From: an uncultured Clostridia bacterium
Lineage (GTDB): Bacteria; Bacillota; Clostridia; Christensenellales; UBA1242
Reading direction: 5' to 3'
Assembly (NCBI GenBank): GCA_934749845.1
Contig: CAKVHQ010000006.1
Coordinates: 1-64,000 of the forward strand
Length of the DNA: 64,000 nt
Positions 32,280 through 41,960 of the stretch are shown here, in pieces; position 1 is the first letter of the stretch; every line of letters starts with the position of its first letter. Both the position numbers and the translations under genes were made by a program. The notes under the pieces are model-generated. The model did no database searches and had not been told where the DNA came from. It saw only the letters and a program-made list of their open reading frames with translations.

Positions 32280-34037
32280 TTATTCCTCCGTCTTCTTTGT
32301 TTGAATTTCTCTTATTGTTGCTTGCAATTCACTTAAAATTGCCAGTTTTTCGCTTTGAGAAGCGGTTTGCAATTTTATCTGCAAACTGGATTGTTTTTGT
32401 TGAAGAGCCCTTAATTCAAGTTGTTTCAAACAACCTTTGTATTGAAGTTCTTCATTTTTTATTTTGTCAAAATTATAATTTATTATTTGTTTTAATTGCT
32501 CATTTGCATCAATATCGTAGTCATCAAGCACTTGAGAAACTTTTGGGTTATTGTCTATCATGTACTGATTAAATTGACTGTAAAAATTGTTTTCAAACAA
32601 GTTACTGCTAACATCCTTTGCGAATGGTTTTTTGTATAGCCTGCAAGCAAGAACAAATTGCTCTGCTTGGTAAAGTTTATTTTCTTTTGCAGAGGCAACT
32701 GTTACCACTTTTTTCTGTGCAGTTGGCTTTGACTTTTCAAGCAATTTTTTGTTTAGTTCTCGACGCAAAATTTCTTCGTTCATGTTAGCTTTTTCTGCAA
32801 CAAGTTTTAAGTATAAATCTCGGTCGGTAACATTTTTGAAAGTTGAAAGCAAGTTTAATGCCGACTCTATAAACTTTGGCACATTATTTTTGTCCTGCAA
32901 ATTATATTTTTCAGCCAAAGTGTCAACTTGAAATTCCTTAACAGTTATTGCATTTTCAAGTTGCTTTTCAAAAGCCTCACTTCCGTATGCCTTGATAAAC
33001 TCATCTGGGTCCATTTTGTTTGGCAAATTAACAACTTTAACATCAAAGGTGGTGTCTTTTAATAGTTCAACGCTTTTTTCGGTTGCTTTTTTACCAGCCG
33101 AGTCACCATCAAAGCAAATATAAATGCTATCAACAAATTTGCTAATTGTGTTTATGTGATTTTCGTTAAAGGCTGTTCCAAGAGTTGCGATTGCGTTTTT
33201 ATAGCCCGCTTGATACAAACTTACAACATCAATTTGTCCTTCAACCAAAATTGCGTAATTTTTATTTTCTACCCTTGCTTTTCTTAAATTATTTAACCCA
33301 AAAAGCAAAGTGCTTTTGTTAAAAATTTCGGTTGCTTGAGTGTTTTTATATTTTGCAAGTGCGTCATTATCAAGTGCCCTGCCAGAAAATCCCACAACTT
33401 TGCCAACATGATTAAAAATTGGAAACACAAGACGCTGTGCCATGGCATCGTATAGCCTACCATTTTTTTCGTTAGCCACCCCTGCATTAAGCATTTCTTG
33501 TTGTGAAATTTTAAGTGAAGATAAATATGTAATAAGTCCTTGCCAATTTGGGCTATAACCTATGCCTAGTTTAGTGACTGTTTCATCACTAATTTGCCTT
33601 TTTTGAAGATAATTTCGGGCAACTTGTCCAGTTGGTTTTAAAAGTTCAGCATGATAGAATTTGGCACTTTCTGTTACAATATAAATAAGTCTATCTCGTT
33701 CTTTTTTCTTTTTAATAATATTCTCGTCGCCAGTAAACTCTGGAACTTCCATATTTATGCTTTCGGCAAGATTTTTAACCGTTTGCATAAAGTCGATGCC
33801 TTCGATGTGTTGAACAAACGAAATAACATCGCCACCAACCCCACATCCAAAGCAGTGATAGTAACCTTCGTATTCATTCACGGCAAACGATGGAGTTTTT
33901 TCATGATGAAACGGACAGCAACCCCAATAGGTTCTGCCCTTTCGTTGAAGTGGAACATATCTTGAAACAACAGAAACAATGTTGCAACCAGATTTCAACT
34001 TCGATAAAAAATTTTGTGAATAGCCTTTATCCTGCAT
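32280..34037 (-). CDS. dnaG: DNA primase
   Basis: 585 aa. CHC2 zinc finger at about residues 39-66 (CCPFHHEKTPSFAVN, CFGCGVGGD). Toprim core at about 260-340: LVEGQIDVVSL (usual EGYMD here EGQID) and ICFDGDSAGKKA. C-terminal helicase-binding helices end the gene. Makes RNA primers at the replication fork. Start ATG with GGGG a few bases upstream. It is the first gene of the operon dnaG-rpoD-trmK-zinc-ribbon. The RNA-polymerase domain motif VVGFSGRALD is seen at about residue 220. Confidence 0.95.
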   Translation of the reverse strand: MQDKGYSQNFLSKLKSGCNIVSVVSRYVPLQRKGRTYWGCCPFHHEKTPSFAVNEYEGYYHCFGCGVGGDVISFVQHIEGIDFMQTVKNLAESINMEVPEFTGDENIIKKKKERDRLIYIVTESAKFYHAELLKPTGQVARNYLQKRQISDETVTKLGIGYSPNWQGLITYLSSLKISQQEMLNAGVANEKNGRLYDAMAQRLVFPIFNHVGKVVGFSGRALDNDALAKYKNTQATEIFNKSTLLFGLNNLRKARVENKNYAILVEGQIDVVSLYQAGYKNAIATLGTAFNENHINTISKFVDSIYICFDGDSAGKKATEKSVELLKDTTFDVKVVNLPNKMDPDEFIKAYGSEAFEKQLENAITVKEFQVDTLAEKYNLQDKNNVPKFIESALNLLSTFKNVTDRDLYLKLVAEKANMNEEILRRELNKKLLEKSKPTAQKKVVTVASAKENKLYQAEQFVLACRLYKKPFAKDVSSNLFENNFYSQFNQYMIDNNPKVSQVLDDYDIDANEQLKQIINYNFDKIKNEELQYKGCLKQLELRALQQKQSSLQIKLQTASQSEKLAILSELQATIREIQTKKTEE

Positions 34038-34192
34038 AGTCCCCGCTTTTAATGATAATTTTTCTCACTGATAATTAGTATCAACAAGTGATTGAGAATT
34101 AAACTCATTTATCGCAAAAAAATAAATACACTTATATATTCGACACTTTTTTGAAAAAACCTTTATTTTTTTAAAAATATTTTTAAATTAAG

Positions 34193-34236
34193 CATAAAAA
34201 AGCCAAATAGAGCATATATTCTCCACTTGGCTTGGT
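34193..34236 (-). terminator. Terminator of the topoisomerase operon
   Basis: AAGCCAA and TTGGCTT stem with inner GGAG/CTC pairing and T-run on the minus strand. Confidence 0.75.
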
Positions 34237-34248
34237 GTTTTAATCTAA

Positions 34249-37020
34249 TTATGACCACAAGTAAACATAAGCCGATTTAAGTTTTTCTGGCTTTGTTGCC
34301 TTTACTATTCCCTTACCCTTTGTGGTTCTATTTTCAACTGCAACTTGTTCTGATTTAACCGAAATCACTTTGTTTTTATCATTCAAAGCATAAATTTCAA
34401 AATCACTTCTAACAACTTTTGCAAATAGGATGATAGCATCATTTTTGTCAAACGATATTACTTTCACGCCTTTTCGGTTTCTACCAAGCACATCAATTTG
34501 ACTTAATTCAACTTGTTTTGCATAGCCGTAGTTTGTAACAAGAAGAACTTTATTTTTTTGGTCAACTTGGCTTGCGTAAATCACTTTGTCGCCTTCACTT
34601 AAGTTTATTCCTTTAACGCCACTAGCGGTTTTGCTTTGCGAAGGAACATCGCTTATGTTTGCGTTAAGTGCAATTCCCTTTTGGGTTACAAACAAAAGTG
34701 TCTTATCCTTTTCAACTTTTTGAATGGAAATTAGTGATTGATTTTCGTCTAACTTAAAGAACACAAAAGATTGCTTTTTAACATCAAATTCGGCTAAATC
34801 GCATTTTCTAATTAGTCCATCGCTTGTTGTGAACAAAAGTTGTCCTTTTGGAAGCGAGTTTTTGTAGTCTAGAATATACAAAATTCTCTCGTCTTTTTGA
34901 TAGCCCAAAAGTTCATCGGTAAGCAAAGTTCCACGGTCTTTCCAACGGGCTTCCATAATCCTGTCTTGACTAATTTTGTAACAATTTCCTTTATTTGAAA
35001 ATAATAACAAATCTTTATCTGTTTGAGTTTTAAATATGATTGAATGCACTTCGTTTAATGTGCTTGTTGCACTAGCACTTCTAGCACTAATCATAAAACT
35101 TTTTTCAGGAATTTTTTTAAGAGCATTTCTTTCACTATAAGCAATGTAAATATCTTTAACTGGCTTTGCAATAATGTCGTCTGCAATGTCAAATTTATTT
35201 TCATCGCTTTCAATTTCTGTTTCTCTTTTTTTGCCGTATTTAGTTTTAATTGCAAGCATTTCAGTCTTAACGGTTTCCATTTGAAGTTTTTTGGAATTTA
35301 CTATTGCTTTAAGTTTTTTAATTTGTTTTTCCAAACTTGCTAATTCTTCTTCAATTTTTCCAACTTCCAAACTTGTAAGTCTTGCTAGTCTCATATCCAA
35401 AATTGCTTGTGCTTGAATGTCAGTTAAGTCGAATCTGCTCATAAGTCTTTGTTTTGCTTCAACTGTTCCTGCACTTGTTTTGATAATTTTAATTACTTCA
35501 TCAATATTTTGAATAGCAATTAAAAGTCCTTTCAAAATATGGGCCCTGTCTTCGCAGGCTTTTAAGTCGAATTTGCTTCTTCTTAAAATAACTTGTTGCT
35601 GATAGTTTACATAAAACGAAAGTATTTGTTTTATATTCATTAGTAGTGGCTTTCCGTTTGCAATCGCAACCATGTTAATGCCAAAGGTGGTTTGCAAATC
35701 GCTGTATTTAAACAAGAAATTAAGAATTTTTTCTGGGTTTGAATCTTTTTTGCAGGTTATAACTGCTCTAACACCATTTCGGTCACTTTCGTCACGAATA
35801 TCTGTTATTGCGCCCAAAATTTCTTTATGTTTTTCTCTTAAATCAACAATTTTTTGAAGCAAAGCAGATTTATTAACTTGATATGGAAATTCGGTTATAA
35901 CAATGTTAGTTTTGTCGCCTTTTTCTGCTTCAAAATGTGTTTTTGCTCTAACCAAAATTTTGCCTTTACCTGTTTCGTAGGCTTGTTTCAGTTCTCCGCT
36001 TCCCAAAATTATTCCGCCAGTTGGAAAGTCTGGTCCTTTTAAAATTTTCATAATATCAGGAATCGAAATATCCGGGTTATCAATTACTGCAATAGATGCG
36101 TCGATACACTCTGCTAGGTTATGAGTTGGAATGTTTGTTGCAAGTCCAACAGCAATTCCCGATGCTCCGTTAACAAGAAGATTTGGAAATCTTCCCGGAA
36201 GCATATCAGGTTCTAGCCTACTATCATCGTAGTTGTACGACCACCTTACTGTATCTTTTTCAATATCTCTTAATAATTCAAGTGCCAAAGGTGCAAGTTT
36301 TGCCTCGGTGTAACGCATAGCCGCTGCACCATCTCCATCAACAGAACCAAAGTTACCATGTCCGTCAATAAGCACTTCTTTCATATTGAAGGTTTGAGCA
36401 AGTCTAACAAGTGCGTTATAAACACTGGTATCGCCATGTGGATGATATTTACCAAGAACATATCCAACAGTGTTTGCACATTTTCGATATGGCTTGTCTG
36501 GAGTTAAACCTTCTTCATACATAGCATACAAAATTCTTCTTTGAACAGGTTTTAAACCATCTTCAACTCTTGGCAAAGCCCTGTCCATAATAACATACTC
36601 ACTATATGGAATCATGCTGTCGTGAAGAACATGGTCCAAACTTTTTAATAAGTTGCCCGAGTCGTCCCTATCAAATGTGCTTTCATAGGTGTGTTCTTCT
36701 TCGTCACTAACAGGCTCTTCTGTAGGCTGTTCATCCATCTCTCTTTCAACTTCTGCTTCTAAATCTTCTTCAACAGGTTTTTCATCTTGTTTTTTTGCCT
36801 TTTTTGCAACTTTTTTTGTTGATTTTTTCTCTTCTTTCGTGGCTTTTAAAGTTTCTTCTTCAACAATGCTTGGCTTATCAGTTAACACTTTTGGCGAAGA
36901 CTTTGTTTTTTTAGGTTTTTCAATGTCGTCAAAAGATAATTGAGTGTTTGTTACTTTATGTTTTTTTCTAGTTTCTTCTTTATCTTCAACTTTTTCTATA
37001 TCTCTTTCATCAAAAATCAT
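34249..37020 (-). CDS. parC: Type IIA DNA topoisomerase A subunit (ParC-like C-terminal domain)
   Basis: 923 aa. Cuts and rejoins DNA with the catalytic Tyr in AAMRYTEAK; the QRDR region is YHPHGDTSVY. The core signature GHGNFGSVDGDG is more GyrA-like, but the C-terminal propeller lacks the GyrA box (QRRGGKG); in its place is SFMISARSASATSTL, and RWKDRG matches ParC of Bacillota. I therefore call it ParC-type with the alternative gyrA. Residues 1-120 are a non-catalytic extension with Lys/Glu-rich repeats, not in standard members (about 800-840 aa). The ATG shares bases with the stop of parE. Confidence 0.8.
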   Translation of the reverse strand: MIFDERDIEKVEDKEETRKKHKVTNTQLSFDDIEKPKKTKSSPKVLTDKPSIVEEETLKATKEEKKSTKKVAKKAKKQDEKPVEEDLEAEVEREMDEQPTEEPVSDEEEHTYESTFDRDDSGNLLKSLDHVLHDSMIPYSEYVIMDRALPRVEDGLKPVQRRILYAMYEEGLTPDKPYRKCANTVGYVLGKYHPHGDTSVYNALVRLAQTFNMKEVLIDGHGNFGSVDGDGAAAMRYTEAKLAPLALELLRDIEKDTVRWSYNYDDSRLEPDMLPGRFPNLLVNGASGIAVGLATNIPTHNLAECIDASIAVIDNPDISIPDIMKILKGPDFPTGGIILGSGELKQAYETGKGKILVRAKTHFEAEKGDKTNIVITEFPYQVNKSALLQKIVDLREKHKEILGAITDIRDESDRNGVRAVITCKKDSNPEKILNFLFKYSDLQTTFGINMVAIANGKPLLMNIKQILSFYVNYQQQVILRRSKFDLKACEDRAHILKGLLIAIQNIDEVIKIIKTSAGTVEAKQRLMSRFDLTDIQAQAILDMRLARLTSLEVGKIEEELASLEKQIKKLKAIVNSKKLQMETVKTEMLAIKTKYGKKRETEIESDENKFDIADDIIAKPVKDIYIAYSERNALKKIPEKSFMISARSASATSTLNEVHSIIFKTQTDKDLLLFSNKGNCYKISQDRIMEARWKDRGTLLTDELLGYQKDERILYILDYKNSLPKGQLLFTTSDGLIRKCDLAEFDVKKQSFVFFKLDENQSLISIQKVEKDKTLLFVTQKGIALNANISDVPSQSKTASGVKGINLSEGDKVIYASQVDQKNKVLLVTNYGYAKQVELSQIDVLGRNRKGVKVISFDKNDAIILFAKVVRSDFEIYALNDKNKVISVKSEQVAVENRTTKGKGIVKATKPEKLKSAYVYLWS

Positions 37021-38987
37021 TATTTATCATCTCCGTCCTTTTTAAAATTGTCAACTCTGTTAAAATCGGCGTATTGAGAAATATATTTTTTTCTTGCATC
37101 AACATTATCGCCCATCAATGTTGTTATTAGCGTTTCTGCTTTAAGAGCATCATCTATTGTAACTTTAACAAGTAAGCGATTTTTTGGATTTAAAGTTGTT
37201 TCCCAAAGTTGTTCTGGGTTCATTTCTCCAAGTCCTTTGTATCGTTGAACTTGTGCACCTCTACCAACAAATTTTTTCTTTTCTTCAAGGTCCGCGTCAG
37301 TATAGGCATAAGCAATTTTATTTTTTGTGTAAACTTTATATAGTGGTGGCATACCAAGATAAATGTTACCATTTAAAATTAATTCACGCATGTATCTATA
37401 GAAGAATGTTAACAAAATGCATTTTATATGTTCACCGTCTTGGTCGGCATCGGCTAGAATTACAACTTTGTGAAATTTTAAATTTTCAAGTTTAAACGAG
37501 TTTGAAATTCCTGTTCCAAGTGCACCAATAATTGTTCTAATTTCTTCGTTTTGAAGAACTTGTTCGAGCCTTGTTTTTTCAACATTAAGTGGCTTGCCTC
37601 GAAGTGGTAAAATTGCTTGGAAAAATCTATCTCTACCCTGCTTTGCACTTCCGCCAGCACTGTTTCCTTCCACGATAAATAGTTCGTTAAGTTCTGGCTT
37701 TCTGCCCGAACAGTTTGCAAGTTTTCCAACAAGGCTTATCGTTTCGGCACTGTTAATTTGTCTTGCATGCTCTTTGGCTTTTTTGGCAGCCTCTCTAACC
37801 TTTGCTGCGCCTTTTGCCTTTTCAATAATTTTTTCAAACGCCTTTTTATTGTCGTTTTTAATTAAAACTTTGGCAAGTTCTTCACAAACAATGCTTTCAA
37901 CTTCCACTCTTGCTTCTGGGTTGCCAAGTTTTGTTTTGGTTTGACCTTCAAACTGAACATTACGCATTTTAACCGTAAGCACGCATGTCAAGCCTTCTCT
38001 AAAATCGTCGCCTAACAAGTTTGCGTCTTTATCTTTCAAAAAGTTTAACTTTCTTGCGCAGTCATTAAACATTTTTGTCATCGCGCTTCTTAATCCCGTT
38101 TCGTGAGTTCCGCCCTCGCTTGTTGGAATGTTATTAACATACGATAACATCGTTTCGCTGTAGTCGCTTGTGTGAATAAACGCAACTTCAACTTTCATTA
38201 TGTCACTAGCCCCAGCCATGTAAAATGGGGTGTCGTATAACTTTGTTTTTGCTTCGGTTAAGTATGAAACAAAGTCGGCAATTCCGCCAGTGTATTTAAA
38301 TTGTTTAACAACAGGTCGTTTATTTTCGTCCACTCTTTCGTCAACAAGTATAATTTCTATTCCCTTGTTTAAAAACGCAAGTTCTTTAAGCCTGTTTGCA
38401 ACGATGTTGTAATCAAAAGTCGTGGTTTCGCCAAACACTCTTTTATCAGGTTTAAATCTAACCAAAGTTCCAGTCGATTTACTTTCGCCAACAACTGTTA
38501 ATGGCTTAACTGTGTGACCACTTTTAATATGTCCATCTTTTTCGGTTACGCTTTCAAATCTAATATTATATCGTTTGTTATCTCTATCAACAAAAACTTC
38601 GCACCATTCACTTAAAGCATTGGTTACACTTGCACCAACGCCATGCAAACCACCCGAGTATTGATAGTTTTGACTTTCAAACTTACCACCAGCATGAAGT
38701 TGAGTGAAAACAACTTCAACACCGCTTATGCCAAGTTTTGGATGCTTATCTGTTGGAATACCCCTGCCATTATCAACAACAGAAGCACTTCCGTCTGTGT
38801 GCAAAGTTACCGCAATTTTATTTCCATATCCGTTTGCAATTTCATCAATAGCATTATCTACAATTTCCCAAAGCAAGTGATGAAGCCCCTTTGAGCCAGT
38901 TGTTCCAATATACATTCCGGGACGCATTCTAACTGCATCTAGCCCTTCCAAAACAACTATATCTTTAGAATTATAACTTTTTGCCAA
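37020..38987 (-). CDS. parE: Type IIA DNA topoisomerase B subunit (ParE/GyrB)
   Basis: 655 aa. GHKL ATPase with VLEGLDAVRMRPGMYIG, EIVDNAIDEI (Mg-ATP Asn/Glu), DNGRGIPTD and SGGLHGVGASVTNALS; transducer domain; TOPRIM acidic motif EGNSAGGSAKQ, DADQDGEHIK, and the C-terminal RYKGLGEMNPEQLWE. Start is TTG (38987) with AAGGAG eight bases upstream; ATG is not available nearby. Sequence could equally be gyrB; the partner subunit suggests ParE. It lies upstream of parC with stop/start overlap. Confidence 0.85.
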   Translation of the reverse strand: MAKSYNSKDIVVLEGLDAVRMRPGMYIGTTGSKGLHHLLWEIVDNAIDEIANGYGNKIAVTLHTDGSASVVDNGRGIPTDKHPKLGISGVEVVFTQLHAGGKFESQNYQYSGGLHGVGASVTNALSEWCEVFVDRDNKRYNIRFESVTEKDGHIKSGHTVKPLTVVGESKSTGTLVRFKPDKRVFGETTTFDYNIVANRLKELAFLNKGIEIILVDERVDENKRPVVKQFKYTGGIADFVSYLTEAKTKLYDTPFYMAGASDIMKVEVAFIHTSDYSETMLSYVNNIPTSEGGTHETGLRSAMTKMFNDCARKLNFLKDKDANLLGDDFREGLTCVLTVKMRNVQFEGQTKTKLGNPEARVEVESIVCEELAKVLIKNDNKKAFEKIIEKAKGAAKVREAAKKAKEHARQINSAETISLVGKLANCSGRKPELNELFIVEGNSAGGSAKQGRDRFFQAILPLRGKPLNVEKTRLEQVLQNEEIRTIIGALGTGISNSFKLENLKFHKVVILADADQDGEHIKCILLTFFYRYMRELILNGNIYLGMPPLYKVYTKNKIAYAYTDADLEEKKKFVGRGAQVQRYKGLGEMNPEQLWETTLNPKNRLLVKVTIDDALKAETLITTLMGDNVDARKKYISQYADFNRVDNFKKDGDDK

Positions 38988-39250
38988 AATTTTTCTCCTT
39001 AAATTAGGTATTTTTATTCTAATTTTTCACAATTATTATGATAGCACAACAATTTTATTTTTAAAAGACTTTTGTTGAAATATTTTTTATAAAAATTCAC
39101 ATTTTACTTTACATAATGTTTTCCATGTTGTTTAAATGAAAAAGTTGTGCATATTTATAAGTTTTATTGTATTTTTATTCACTTTTTAAAAACTATATAA
39201 AAATTATAATTCAACAAAAAGTTGCATAAAATAACACTAGCGGAGAAGTT
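38988..39250. other. Divergent promoter region, 263 bases without genes
   Basis: Between parE (minus) and murG (plus). Very AT-rich with several TATAAT-like sequences (for example TATAAT near 39205). I see no repeats, small gene or RNA element. Confidence 0.5.
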
Positions 39251-40297
39251 ATGAAAAAGAAAATTGTTTTAACGGGTGGCGGAACTGCTGGACACATAAC
39301 GCCACATTTGGCACTTATGCCATATTTAAAAAGAGATTTCGATTTTGCCTATATTGGCTCAAAAAACAGCATGGAGCAAAAAATGATGCAAGATTTAATG
39401 CCATTCTATGCTATTGAAACCACAAAGTTAAAAAGAAAGTTATCCCTATCTAACCTTCTTATTCCATTCAAACTTGTTAAGGGAATTTGCCAAGCAAAAA
39501 AATTGTTAAAAAAAATTAAGCCTAACATAATTTTTAGCAAGGGTGGTTTTGTTGCCGTTCCAGTTGTTATTGCAGGACACATGCTTAAAATTCCAGTTAT
39601 AACTCATGAAAGCGATTATAGTTTAGGGCTAGCAAACAAACTTATTAAAAACAAATGCACCTATGTTTGCACTTCTTTTGATGTTACATGCAAAAACCTG
39701 AAAAATGGAATTTTTACAGGAAGTCCAATTAGAGAGCAAATTTTTAAGGGAAATAAGCAAAATATTTATAAAAAATACAATTTTGATAAGTCCAAAAAAA
39801 GCATACTTTTTATTGGTGGAAGTTTGGGAAGCCAAAGCATCAATAGTACCGTTTTTGGTACATTAAAACAATTAACAGAAAAATATAATGTCTTGCATAT
39901 CGTGGGAAAAAATAATATTAACGAAAATGTAAAATACAATAATTATGTGCAACTTGAATTTACCAACACTGTTGAAGATGCTTTTGACTTTGCCGATGTT
40001 GTTGTAACTCGAGGCGGAGCGAATGTTTTGTTTGAACTACTTGCAATTAACAAACCTATGTTAATTATTCCACTTAGCAAAGGAGAAAGTCGTGGCGACC
40101 AAATTTTAAATGCAAATTACTTTAAGCAAAAAGGTTATGCGAATGTTTTGATGGAAGAAGAGCTATCGCCTAAGACTTTGCTTAAAGAAATTGAAAACAC
40201 ATTAAACAATGCTGAAAATTTCAAAAAAAACATGAAAAATCAAACAACAAATGGCACAAAAAAGATTGCCAATTTAATCAAAAAAAATGCAAAATAA
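39251..40297 (+). CDS. murG: UDP-GlcNAc:MurNAc-pentapeptide-undecaprenol transferase MurG
   Basis: 348 aa with GGAG. Adds GlcNAc to lipid I to make lipid II on the inner membrane face. N-terminal TGGGTAGHITPHLALMP, the second glycine loop FIGGSLGSQSIN, UDP-GlcNAc site LSKGESRGDQ and VTRGGANVLFEL are seen. Only the membrane-binding helices (LLIPFKLVKGI) attach it. Alone here instead of in the usual division-and-wall cluster. Confidence 0.9.
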   Translation: MKKKIVLTGGGTAGHITPHLALMPYLKRDFDFAYIGSKNSMEQKMMQDLMPFYAIETTKLKRKLSLSNLLIPFKLVKGICQAKKLLKKIKPNIIFSKGGFVAVPVVIAGHMLKIPVITHESDYSLGLANKLIKNKCTYVCTSFDVTCKNLKNGIFTGSPIREQIFKGNKQNIYKKYNFDKSKKSILFIGGSLGSQSINSTVFGTLKQLTEKYNVLHIVGKNNINENVKYNNYVQLEFTNTVEDAFDFADVVVTRGGANVLFELLAINKPMLIIPLSKGESRGDQILNANYFKQKGYANVLMEEELSPKTLLKEIENTLNNAENFKKNMKNQTTNGTKKIANLIKKNAK

Positions 40298-40314
40298 ACT
40301 TTTGCATTTTTTTA
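40283..40314 (+). terminator. Terminator of murG
   Basis: AAATGCAAAA (40285-40294) and TTTTGCATTT (40300-40309) with T-run. Confidence 0.8.
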
Positions 40315-40632
40315 TAATTGATAAATTTTATTGATTTTTTCAATTAAAATATTGTTTTTTACACTTTTTTCTTGCGATTTTAATAATTTTAATAAATACT
40401 TTACTTCTTCAAGCGTTAAGAAATTATCATCAATTTTGAAACTAGAATCAATTTCCATTCCACCATTCTTTCCGCTAAAACATATTATTGGTACGCCCGA
40501 AGCCGACAATATATCAACATACCTATACACTGTTCTTATGCTTATTTCAAAATCTTCACTTAATTCTCTTGCTTTCACTCTGTTATTACGCATTAACTTG
40601 AAAACAATTCCTATTGCTACGCTACTTTCCAT
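40312..40632 (-). CDS. Truncated HTH_11/YafY-type regulator (WYL domain missing)
   Basis: 106 aa from the ATG at 40632. A winged helix (GIVFKLMRNNRVKARELSED, SIRTVYRYVDILSASGVPII, GGMEIDSSFKIDD) as in WYL regulators, followed by LTLEEVKYLLKLLKSQEKSV and a stop; WYL and WCX domains (about 200 aa more) are absent. The -10 element TAGACT is 6 bases before the ATG and there is no ribosome binding site, so the mRNA is probably leaderless. A LexA-type box lies upstream. It could be an HTH-only regulator or a stub of a decayed gene. It is convergent with murG. Confidence 0.6.
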   Translation of the reverse strand: MESSVAIGIVFKLMRNNRVKARELSEDFEISIRTVYRYVDILSASGVPIICFSGKNGGMEIDSSFKIDDNFLTLEEVKYLLKLLKSQEKSVKNNILIEKINKIYQL

Positions 40633-40638
40633 GCACAT

Positions 40639-40667
40639 AGTCTAATACGATAAATTCACAAAGTCAA
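40639..40667 (-). promoter_or_regulatory. Promoter of the HTH_11 gene
   Basis: Minus strand TTGACT (40662-40667), 17-base spacer, TAGACT (40639-40644). Expected start of RNA is at the ATG at 40632. Confidence 0.6.
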
Positions 40668-40673
40668 GTATTT

Positions 40674-40687
40674 TAGAACATTTGTTC
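40674..40687. promoter_or_regulatory. LexA-type SOS box
   Basis: AGAACATTTGTTCG, i.e. CGAACAAATGTTCT on the minus strand, fits the Bacillota consensus CGAACRNRYGTTYG except the last base. It is 7 bases upstream of the -35 box of the HTH_11 gene and 7 bases from the stop of ddl. Confidence 0.5.
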
Positions 40688-40693
40688 GATTTT

Positions 40694-41881
40694 TTATATA
40701 ACCTTACTTTCAAACACAAAAGTGTTTTGATTTCTCTCTTTATGCTCTAGTATTGCAATATCAATTATATAATCTAATTCATCTTTAAAAGAGATGCCTT
40801 TATATTCCCATAAATAGAATGCAAGTGAGCCGGGAATTGTATTAACTTCATTAACATAAAGTACCTTTTTTGTCTCATCAAACATAAAATCTATTCTAAT
40901 AACGCCCTTGCATTTTAAGCCTATAAAAATCTCTTTTGCATACTTTTCAACAAGCGATTTTGTTTTATCATCAATATTCGCTGGCACAATTCGACTTAAC
41001 GACTGCATGCCATTTTTTATTCCCTTTTTTAATGATTGTTGTTTTTTAACGGCACATTGTTCAGTTTTTGTTGGTTTGAATTTTAATTTACCATTATTTT
41101 TCTCTCCGCAGTATTTATCAGTAAAAGTTAATAATTCATGGCTTGTTACAGGTTGCTCTGTCGTGCTTAATTTTATATCGTCTTTATACCCAAGAACACT
41201 TATGTTAATTTCTTTTAGTTTTTTTATTGCCTTTTCGATAACCACACAATCATCAAACTTAAAAGCAAGTTCAAGCGCCGACTTTAATTGTTTATTGTTT
41301 TTGCAAAAACTAATGCCTATACTTGAGCCTAGTCTGTTTGGCTTCACTACTACTGGGAAAATTAAACCATCTAGTTTGATTTTATTGCCAAGTTTTTCAA
41401 ATTCGGCTTTAGTTAGAGTAAGATAAGGCACAACGGGAATATTAAAACTTTCAAACATTTGTTTTTGAGCGATTTTGTCTATGCCTATGCTACTAGCAAG
41501 TATTCCACTTGAAGAATAAGGAATGTTTGATAGTTCCATTAAGCCTTGCAAAGTGCCGTCTTCGCCATTCATACCATGCATAATTATAAATGCGCAGTCG
41601 ATTTTCTTGTATGGCACATATTTTCCAAGTTTTTTAACAAAAAGCATATCACTGCATGGCAAAATTGCAACTTGTTTAAGATTTTTGCAATTAAAATTTT
41701 TGAAACTTTCGATTTTTTTAAGTTTCTCGCCATAAAACCATTTTGATTCTTTAGTTATGTAAACTGGAAAAATTTCATATTTTTGCTTATCAAACGCTTC
41801 CATTGCTTGCAAACTAGACAGAATGCTTATATCATGCTCGGTCGATTTTCCACCAAAAATAACCATTATATTCTTTTTCAT
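40694..41881 (-). CDS. ddl: D-alanine--D-alanine ligase
   Basis: 395 aa from the ATG at 41881 (AGAGGTG upstream; a GTG two codons earlier is possible). ATP-grasp enzyme that joins two D-Ala for peptidoglycan precursors. N-terminal IMVIFGGKSTEHDISILSS, MHGMNGEDGTLQGLMELS, IPYSSSGILASSIGIDK, ATP-grasp PVVVKPNRLGSSIGISF, IRIDFMFDE and YVNEVNTIPGS (metal-binding Glu and Asn) are in order. Between 260 and 310 is a Lys-rich insertion (KFKPTKTEQCAVKKQQSLKK), about 30-40 residues not usual in Ddl. The C-terminal tail (HKERNQNTFVFE) is short. Confidence 0.9.
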   Translation of the reverse strand: MKKNIMVIFGGKSTEHDISILSSLQAMEAFDKQKYEIFPVYITKESKWFYGEKLKKIESFKNFNCKNLKQVAILPCSDMLFVKKLGKYVPYKKIDCAFIIMHGMNGEDGTLQGLMELSNIPYSSSGILASSIGIDKIAQKQMFESFNIPVVPYLTLTKAEFEKLGNKIKLDGLIFPVVVKPNRLGSSIGISFCKNNKQLKSALELAFKFDDCVVIEKAIKKLKEINISVLGYKDDIKLSTTEQPVTSHELLTFTDKYCGEKNNGKLKFKPTKTEQCAVKKQQSLKKGIKNGMQSLSRIVPANIDDKTKSLVEKYAKEIFIGLKCKGVIRIDFMFDETKKVLYVNEVNTIPGSLAFYLWEYKGISFKDELDYIIDIAILEHKERNQNTFVFESKVI

Positions 41882-41960
41882 ACTCACCTCTTACACATAT
41901 TTTAAGTATGAAAAAAAACAGCATATTGTTAAAACTATTTTATCTTAACGCCATATTCGT

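Noticed and set aside
37556..37572. GAAC and GTTC half sites in parE
   Set aside because: Only two bases between the arms, so not a LexA box.
40908..41426. 172-aa open frame opposite ddl
   Set aside because: Shadow of a certain gene; no ribosome binding site.
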